Assembly (NCBI RefSeq): GCF_024756275.1
Contig: NZ_JANUGQ010000026.1
Span: forward strand, 34,674 to 98,673
DNA: 64,000 nt
Direction of reading: 5' to 3'
DNA from: Streptomyces pyxinae
GTDB lineage: Bacteria > Actinomycetota > Actinomycetes > Streptomycetales > Streptomycetaceae
Of this stretch, positions 58,684 to 64,000 are shown piece by piece. Within the stretch, counting starts at the first letter, position 1; every line of letters starts with the position of its first letter. Under the pieces are notes generated by a model. The model worked only from the letters and a program-made list of their open reading frames with translations, made no database searches and was not told the origin of the DNA. Both the position numbers and the translations under genes were made by a program.

Positions 58684-60233
58684 CGACCCAGTCCCCACCC
58701 ATCACGCCCCGCCGCACGTATCTCATCGGCCGCGCCCGGCCGAACGCGATCATCGGCAAGAACCGCGAAACCGGCGAGATCGCCCTGATCATCGCCGGTG
58801 CGTTCCTCGGCATGATGAGCGGACTGCTCGTCCCCGTGCTGTCCCTGCGCATCGTGTCCCTCACCGGCTTCCCGATGCTCGCCCTCGCCGCCGTGTACGT
58901 CCCCTACAAGGGCCGCACCTTCTACCGCTGGTTCGAGATCAGCCGCAGCTACAAGCGCGCCCTCCGCCAGGGCACCACCTACCGCTCCGGCGCCGCCGAG
59001 GCCGGCACCCGGCTCGACGGCCGGGAGATCGAGGTCGGCCCGCCGCCCGGCATCGGCCGGATCAGCTGGCTCGCCGCCCCCTTCGGCCCCGACGAGATCG
59101 CCGTCCTGCTGCACGCCGACCGCCGCACCGTCACCGCCGCCATCGAGATCGAGGGCCCCGGCGTCGGCCTGCGCGACAGCGAGGACCAGGAGGCCCTGGT
59201 CGACCGGTTCGGCACCCTGCTCAAGCACGTGGCCAACGGCGACGGCTTCGTCACCCGCCTCCAGATGCTCGCCCGCACCCTCCCCGCCGACCCCGACGCC
59301 CACGCCAAGGACGTCGCCCAGCGCGGCGACTCCGCCAGCCCCGGCTGGCTGCGGGACTCCTACGACCAGCTCCAGTCCATGGTGTCCACCTCCAGCGAGC
59401 AGCACCGCGCCTACCTGGTCGCCTGCATGCACTACACCCGCGACCTCGCCGCCGAGGCCAACGCCATGGCCCGCGCCGCCCGGCACACCGCCGGCACCCG
59501 CAAGCTCGACCGGGACGCCGGACTCGCCGTCGTCATGGCCCGCGAGCTCACCGACATCTGCGCCCGGCTCGCCGAGGCCGACATCCGGGTCCGCCAGCCG
59601 CTCGGCCAGGCCCGGCTCGCCTCCCTGGTCCATTCCATGTACGACCCGGACCACCCCATCGACCACATCCAGGCCATGACCAAGCGCAACGCCTGGCCCG
59701 CCGAACTCGACGCCGTCGAACCGACCTTCCTCCAGGCCAAGACCCGCGAGTCCGCCACCCGCGCCCCCTGGTGCCACGCCACCGCCTGGGTCAAGGAGTG
59801 GCCGATGACCCCGGTCGGCGTCAACTTCCTCGCCCCGCTCCTCGTCCACACCCCCGACGTCATCCGGACCGTCGCCGTCTGCATGGACCTCGAACCCACC
59901 GAGATCGCCATCGAACGCATGCTGACCGAGAAGACCAACGACGAGGCCGAGGCCAGCCGCGCCGCCAAGATGAACCGCACCGTCGACCCCCGTGACATCG
60001 CCGCCCACGGCCGGCTCGACCAGCGGGGTGAAGATCTCGCCAGCGGCGCGGCAGGGGTCAACCTCGTCGGGTACATCACTGTGTCATCCCGCTCGCCCGA
60101 GGCCCTGGCCAGGGACAAGCGGACGATCAGGGCCTCGGCCGGCAAGTCGTACCTGAAGCTGGAGTGGTGCGACCGCGAGCACCACCGGGCCTTTGTGAAC
60201 ACCCTGCCGTTCGCGACCGGCATCCGCCGCTAA
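58680..60233 (+). CDS. SCO6880-family protein: PrgI/VirB3-like helices plus VirB4 N-terminal-like domain
   Basis: This 517-residue protein starts with two close transmembrane helices (about residues 28-70, ALIIAGAFLGMMSGLLVPVL and following), as in PrgI/VirB3. It continues as a large soluble domain with AAPFGPDEIAVLLHADRRTVTAAIEIEGPGVGL and, near the end, VNLVGYITVSSRSPEALARDKRTI. The latter resembles the region before the ATPase core of VirB4/TraC proteins. The TTG start at 58680 is supported by AGGAGG nine bases upstream and a TTGA overlap with the preceding stop. The next gene supplies the ATPase core. Confidence 0.85.
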   Translation: MTTQSPPITPRRTYLIGRARPNAIIGKNRETGEIALIIAGAFLGMMSGLLVPVLSLRIVSLTGFPMLALAAVYVPYKGRTFYRWFEISRSYKRALRQGTTYRSGAAEAGTRLDGREIEVGPPPGIGRISWLAAPFGPDEIAVLLHADRRTVTAAIEIEGPGVGLRDSEDQEALVDRFGTLLKHVANGDGFVTRLQMLARTLPADPDAHAKDVAQRGDSASPGWLRDSYDQLQSMVSTSSEQHRAYLVACMHYTRDLAAEANAMARAARHTAGTRKLDRDAGLAVVMARELTDICARLAEADIRVRQPLGQARLASLVHSMYDPDHPIDHIQAMTKRNAWPAELDAVEPTFLQAKTRESATRAPWCHATAWVKEWPMTPVGVNFLAPLLVHTPDVIRTVAVCMDLEPTEIAIERMLTEKTNDEAEASRAAKMNRTVDPRDIAAHGRLDQRGEDLASGAAGVNLVGYITVSSRSPEALARDKRTIRASAGKSYLKLEWCDREHHRAFVNTLPFATGIRR

Positions 60234-60245
60234 GGGGCCCGACCG

Positions 60246-61691
60246 ATGCGAGACCCGCTCTCCCTCCTCACCGATGCCTTCACCTCCTTCCTCTTCGGGA
60301 AGGTGGAGACCACCCGGCTCCCGGTCCGCACCTCCACCGGCCAGGCCCAGGCCGTCTACCTCCCCACCGCCGCCCCCGGCCTCGGGGACTCCGGTGTGAT
60401 CATCGGCCGCGAGGTCTACAGCGGCAAGGGCTACATCTACGACCCCTTCCAGCTGTACGGCCAGCAGCTCCCCGCCCCGCACTGGCTGGTGCTCGGGGAG
60501 TCCGGCAACGGCAAGTCGGCGCTGGAGAAGACGTACGTCCTCCGCCAGCTCCGCTTCCGCGACCGCCAGGTCGTCGTCCTCGACGCCCAGGGCGAGGACG
60601 GCGTCGGCGAGTGGAACCTCATCGCCGAGGAGCTGGGAATAACGCCCATCCGGCTCGACCCGGCGGCCGCCCTGGACGACGGCATCCGGCTCAACCCGCT
60701 CGACCCGGCCATCACCACCACCGGCCAGCTCGCCCTGCTGCGCACCATCATCGAGGTGGCCATGGGCCGCGGCCTGGACGAGCGCTCCGGCTTCGCCCTC
60801 AAGGTCGCCCACGCCTACGTCAATGAGACCATCACCGACCGACAGCCCGTCCTCACCGACATCGTGGAGCAGCTCCGCCACCCCGAGGCCGAGTCCGCCG
60901 AGGCGATGAACGTGGACATAGACGATGTACGGGCCTGGGGCCTGGACGTCGCCCTCGTCCTGGACCGGCTGGTCGACGGCGACCTGCGCGGCATGTTCGA
61001 CGGCCCGACCACCGTCGGCATCGACCTCGACGCCCCGCTGATCGTCTTCGACCTCTCCCACATCGACCGCAACAGCATCGCCATGCCCATCCTGATGGCG
61101 ATCGTCGGCGTCTGGCTGGAGCACACCTGGATCCGCCCCGACCGGAAGAAGCGCATCTTCCTGGTCGAGGAGGCCTGGCACATCATCAACAGCCCCTTCG
61201 TCGCCCAGCTGTTCCAGCGGCTGCTGAAGTTCGGCCGCCGGCTCGGCCTCTCCTTCGTCGCCGTCGTCCACCACCTCAGCGACGTGGTCGACGGCGCCGC
61301 GGCCCGGGAGGCCGCCGCCATCCTCAAGATGGCCTCCACCCGCACCATCTACGCCCAGAAGGCCGACGAGGCCCGCGCCACCGGCCGGGTCCTGGGCCTG
61401 CCCCGCTGGGCGGTGGAGATCATCCCGACCCTGACCCCCGGCATCGCCGTCTGGGACGTCAACGGCAATGTCCAGGTCGTCAAACACCTGATCACCGAGG
61501 CCGAACGCCCCCTGGTCTACACCGACCGCGCCATGACCGAGGCCTCGGCCCCCGCGGCCGCCCCGGCCGGCTCCGGCCCCTCCGCCCGCGACGACCTGCC
61601 GGACGAACTCAAGGCCGCCGAGTGGGAGGCGGAACAGCGCGCCGCCCTCATCCAGCAGCTCAACGAGTCCTCCCAGTCGACCGTGGCCTGA
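60246..61691 (+). CDS. VirB4/TraC-type ATPase
   Basis: This 481-residue cytoplasmic motor-like ATPase has Walker A GESGNGKSA at residues 84-92, VVVLDAQGEDG (a VirB4-like strand after it), Walker B KRIFLVEEAWHII around 302, and RLGLSFVAVVHHLSD (sensor/arginine region). It lacks the long N-terminal domain of ordinary VirB4, which appears to be carried by the preceding gene's product. It would energise substrate translocation or assembly. ATG 60246 is 12 bases after the previous stop. Probably the CmdB-equivalent of S. coelicolor. Confidence 0.9.
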   Translation: MRDPLSLLTDAFTSFLFGKVETTRLPVRTSTGQAQAVYLPTAAPGLGDSGVIIGREVYSGKGYIYDPFQLYGQQLPAPHWLVLGESGNGKSALEKTYVLRQLRFRDRQVVVLDAQGEDGVGEWNLIAEELGITPIRLDPAAALDDGIRLNPLDPAITTTGQLALLRTIIEVAMGRGLDERSGFALKVAHAYVNETITDRQPVLTDIVEQLRHPEAESAEAMNVDIDDVRAWGLDVALVLDRLVDGDLRGMFDGPTTVGIDLDAPLIVFDLSHIDRNSIAMPILMAIVGVWLEHTWIRPDRKKRIFLVEEAWHIINSPFVAQLFQRLLKFGRRLGLSFVAVVHHLSDVVDGAAAREAAAILKMASTRTIYAQKADEARATGRVLGLPRWAVEIIPTLTPGIAVWDVNGNVQVVKHLITEAERPLVYTDRAMTEASAPAAAPAGSGPSARDDLPDELKAAEWEAEQRAALIQQLNESSQSTVA

Positions 61692-61743
61692 CCATCCGCC
61701 TGAGCCACCGGGATCACCAGAAGTACGAACGCCAGAGGAGCCC

Positions 61744-63276
61744 ATGGAGCGTACGACCGAGCAACGGGGCGGCATCCCCGACGGCCTCCTGGTGGGGCTG
61801 CTGGGATTCCTGCTGGGCCTGACGCTGCTGGTGTGGACGGCCACCGGACTGGCCGGCCTCCTCACCCACGGCGCCTGGCCGGACGGGGTGGCCTTCACCC
61901 ACACCCCCGTCGCCATACGGCACCTCGTCGCCCGCCCGCACGACCTGGCCGCCGCCTGGCCGGCCACCCCGCCCGCCCAGCTCTCCGGCTACGGCCTCTT
62001 CTGGGGCCTGCTCATCGGACAGCTGATGGTCCTGGTGGTGCTGGCTGTCTTCGTCCTCGGTACGCTCGCCCGCTGGCGGGCCGTACGCACCGGCCGCCAC
62101 CGCCCGGCCGCCCCGGCACCGAAGAGCGGGGAGCCGGTCACCGGCACCGCCCCCGTCGGGCAGGCCCCGCCCCTGGCCGCCGGCTCGGCCCCGGCTCCGG
62201 CAGCGGTCGCCGAGACCGCCCCCCTCCCGGTCCAGGCGGCCGCCCCACCTCCGGCCGACGTCCACGCGCCCGCCGCGCCGGCCACCGCGCCACCGCCCCT
62301 CCCGGCGCCGGGACCGGCTCTCCCCGGTCCCCGCGAGGCCATCACCACCCGCCTTCTGTACGGCACAGGCCCGGTCCGCCGCCCCACCGCCGTACGGGCC
62401 GTGCTCGACGCCGAGGGCCCCGTCCTGGTGGTCACCTCCGACCCCACCGTCTGGGCGGAGACCAGAGGCCCCCGCGCCAAACTGGGCCCCGTTCTCGTCT
62501 ATGACCCCGGGCACCTCTGCGACACCCCGGACCGCCTCCACTGGTCGCCCACCAGCGGCTGCGAGGACGCCCGGGTGGCCGCCGACCGAGCGGCCGCGTT
62601 GCTCACCCCGGTACGCCCCCGGGCCCGCGCCGACGCGGCCGTGGCCGACACCGCCGAGACCCTGCTGCGCTGCTGGCTGCACGCCGCCGCGGTGGACGGC
62701 CGGCCGGTCAAGCAGGTCCACCGCTGGGCCCAGCACCATGGCGCCCATGAACCGGTACGGATCCTCCGCACCCACCCCCGCGCCACCAACAGCCTCGGCG
62801 GGCTGCTGGAGTCCGCGCTCACCGCCCATCCCGAACGCCGGGAGCAGGCCGCCGAGCTGACGGTACGTGCCCTCTCCGCCCTCTCCTCGGTGCACATCCG
62901 CGAGGCCTGCGCCGCCAACCGGTCCGACGCCCTCGCCCTGGCATCCTTCGCCCGGGAGACGGGCACCCTCTACGTGGTGGGTGAACCGATCGAGGACCCC
63001 CGGACCCGCCCCGGCGCGATGCCGCTGCTCACCGCGCTGGTCTCCGACGTGGTCGAGCACGGCCGCCGCACGGCCGCGGGGTCGCCCGACGGTCGGCTCG
63101 ACCCACCCATGAGCCTGGTGCTCGACGACATCGCCGCCGTGGCCCCGCTCCCCCTGCTCCCCGAGCTGCTGACCGCCGGTCACCACCAGGGCCTGCCCAC
63201 CCTCGCGTTGCTGCGCTCCCAGGAGCAGGGCCGGGCCCGCTGGCCGGACCGGCCGCTGTCACCCCTCGCCCCCTGA
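61744..63276 (+). CDS. VirD4/TraG-like coupling protein homologue lacking a P-loop
   Basis: This 510-residue protein has two N-terminal membrane helices (about residues 15-40 and 82-108), a Pro/Ala-rich linker (115-195) and a C-terminal domain with TraG-like strands. The strand order VLDAEGPVLVVTSDPTVWAET, GPVLVYDP, and later PMSLVLDDIAAVAPLPLLPELLT (Walker B-like) and GLPTLALLRSQEQ follows coupling proteins. The position expected for GxxGxGKT reads GTGPVRRPTAV, so ATP binding is doubtful. ATG 61744 has AGAGGAG upstream. Last gene of the six-gene cluster. Confidence 0.82.
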   Translation: MERTTEQRGGIPDGLLVGLLGFLLGLTLLVWTATGLAGLLTHGAWPDGVAFTHTPVAIRHLVARPHDLAAAWPATPPAQLSGYGLFWGLLIGQLMVLVVLAVFVLGTLARWRAVRTGRHRPAAPAPKSGEPVTGTAPVGQAPPLAAGSAPAPAAVAETAPLPVQAAAPPPADVHAPAAPATAPPPLPAPGPALPGPREAITTRLLYGTGPVRRPTAVRAVLDAEGPVLVVTSDPTVWAETRGPRAKLGPVLVYDPGHLCDTPDRLHWSPTSGCEDARVAADRAAALLTPVRPRARADAAVADTAETLLRCWLHAAAVDGRPVKQVHRWAQHHGAHEPVRILRTHPRATNSLGGLLESALTAHPERREQAAELTVRALSALSSVHIREACAANRSDALALASFARETGTLYVVGEPIEDPRTRPGAMPLLTALVSDVVEHGRRTAAGSPDGRLDPPMSLVLDDIAAVAPLPLLPELLTAGHHQGLPTLALLRSQEQGRARWPDRPLSPLAP

Positions 63277-63289
63277 CGCCGCCGGCCCC

Positions 63290-63859
63290 TCAGCCGGTGG
63301 CGGCCGGCCGCCGGAGCTCGTACTCCAGCTCCTGGGCGTCCGGCTCCCCCTGCGCGGCCACGGTGGCCCCGGACGGCTCGAAGCCGGCCCGCCGGTAGAA
63401 CCCCACGGCCCGGTCGTTGCGCTCATGGACCCAGAGCCGCACCCGCTGGACCTTCGGCTCGGCCAGCTCCCAGGACCAGCCGACCCCGACTCGGAAGAGG
63501 GCGTCCATCACCCCGTTGCCCCGCGCCTCCGGCCGGGCATACACCCCGACGAGGTGGGTCTGGTCCAGCTCGTTGACGCCGCCGAACCGCTCGGTGCCGT
63601 CCGCCGGCTCCACCAGTACGGTGACCGAACCGGCCCAGGTCCCGTCCGATGCCTCCGCGACGAACTGCCGGCCGTCGGGCCCGTGCTCGTCCGCCACCCG
63701 GCCGACCCAGTCCTTCCAGTGGGCCGCCGACCGCTGCACGGCGGCTTCGTACGTGTCCAGAAAGGCGATGGACGCGGCCGGGTCCTGAAGCGCGTCGAGC
63801 CTCAGCTCACGAGCCTTACGCCATTCACCGGCGCGCACGGGGCGGATGATGTACCTCAT
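63290..63859 (-). CDS. GNAT family N-acetyltransferase
   Basis: This 189-residue acetyl-CoA-dependent acyltransferase has motif A HLVGVYARPEARGNGVMDALFRV and a C-terminal strand NDRAVGFYRRAGFEPSG. It begins MRYIIRPVRAGEWRKARELRLDAL, a common GNAT opening. Substrate unknown. It is convergent with the T4SS-like cluster, with 13 bases between stops and no obvious terminator between them. Confidence 0.9.
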   Translation of the reverse strand: MRYIIRPVRAGEWRKARELRLDALQDPAASIAFLDTYEAAVQRSAAHWKDWVGRVADEHGPDGRQFVAEASDGTWAGSVTVLVEPADGTERFGGVNELDQTHLVGVYARPEARGNGVMDALFRVGVGWSWELAEPKVQRVRLWVHERNDRAVGFYRRAGFEPSGATVAAQGEPDAQELEYELRRPAATG

Positions 63860-63958
63860 CCTCCCGATCCTGTGCGCTCCCGAGGGTCCCGGTCAACGCT
63901 AATTCCCGGCCTCCCGGGAAGTCCATGAAGTCCGGGTGAAAAAGGTCCGGAAATGCGT

Positions 63959-63999
63959 GAGAGCCCCGCACCAGGAATCAATCCCGGTACGGGGCTCTC
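63959..63999. terminator. strong hairpin at the right edge
   Basis: GAGAGCCCCG (63959-63968) pairs with CGGGGCTCTC (63990-63999), and the inner ACC-GG/CC-GGT bases extend the stem with mismatches around an ATCA loop. It is probably the terminator of a gene beyond the right edge, or a bidirectional one upstream of the GNAT gene. Confidence 0.7.
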
Positions 64000-64000
64000 G

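Overview
The window is chromosomal DNA from a Streptomyces-type actinomycete. GC content is very high throughout (codon third positions are nearly always G or C), GTG starts are common, and the gene set is diagnostic: mycothiol genes (mshA at the left edge, mshD), the c-di-GMP-responsive anti-sigma factor RsiG, the nickel regulator Nur, the nitrogen regulator GlnR, and a PhoP-type pst locus. From memory, the gene order resembles the S. coelicolor core region running from mshA (about SCO4204) down to SCO4126. This is recollection, not a computed alignment. I see no prophage, insertion sequence, rRNA, tRNA or CRISPR array.

Layout. 1-14.1 kb: 5' end of mshA (minus), a methyltransferase, a secreted NlpC/P60 hydrolase, a receiver-PP2C phosphatase, small membrane or histone-like proteins, an XRE regulator, an aminoglycoside-phosphotransferase-fold protein, a SigJ-type ECF sigma with a coupled SRPBCC gene, a two-gene small-protein pair, a phosphoglycerate-mutase-like phosphatase, a zinc-ribbon protein, an aldo/keto reductase and an Eis-family acetyltransferase. 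14.1-15.05 kb is a repeat-rich tract without a credible gene. 15-27.4 kb: asparaginase, rsiG, dtd, ygfZ-like, nur, a nitrobindin-like protein, a DsrE protein, sulfur genes (DUF1416 and rhodanese) behind a Cys-containing leader peptide, an LmeA-like protein, a Ser/His/Asp-rich membrane protein, a MoaD/ThiS protein and an alpha/beta hydrolase. 27.4-39 kb: glnR with a striking promoter array, a LacI regulator, an HtrA-like protease, a two-component pair, a PIN/HTH toxin-antitoxin pair, a secreted 5'-nucleotidase and mshD.

39-50 kb is the phosphate block. ppk, a CHAD protein and a Nudix hydrolase form an overlapping operon. pstS, preceded by 11-nt PHO box repeats, leads pstSCAB, with a stem-loop between pstS and pstC. 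On the minus strand lie a DUF47 gene and pitH1. A 16-bp perfect hairpin separates the convergent pst and pit units. 50-56 kb: csoR with its operator, a small orphan, a lipoprotein, a Cys-rich peptide, a PAP2 phosphatase, a lytic transglycosylase-NlpC/P60 protein and a DUF574 methyltransferase.

56.1-63.3 kb is the most unusual system: six tightly packed, partly overlapping plus-strand genes encoding a reduced type IV secretion/conjugation-like machine. They are a small membrane subunit, a VirB8-like protein, a VirB6/TrbL-like protein, a PrgI/VirB3-like plus VirB4-N-like protein, a VirB4-type ATPase, and a VirD4-like protein without a recognisable P-loop. A VirB1-like wall hydrolase is encoded just upstream on the other strand. 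There is no relaxase, integrase or replication gene nearby. I believe this corresponds to the S. coelicolor cmdABCDEF differentiation cluster (SCO4126-4131), which suggests a domesticated envelope machine rather than a mobile element. The window ends with a GNAT gene and a strong hairpin.
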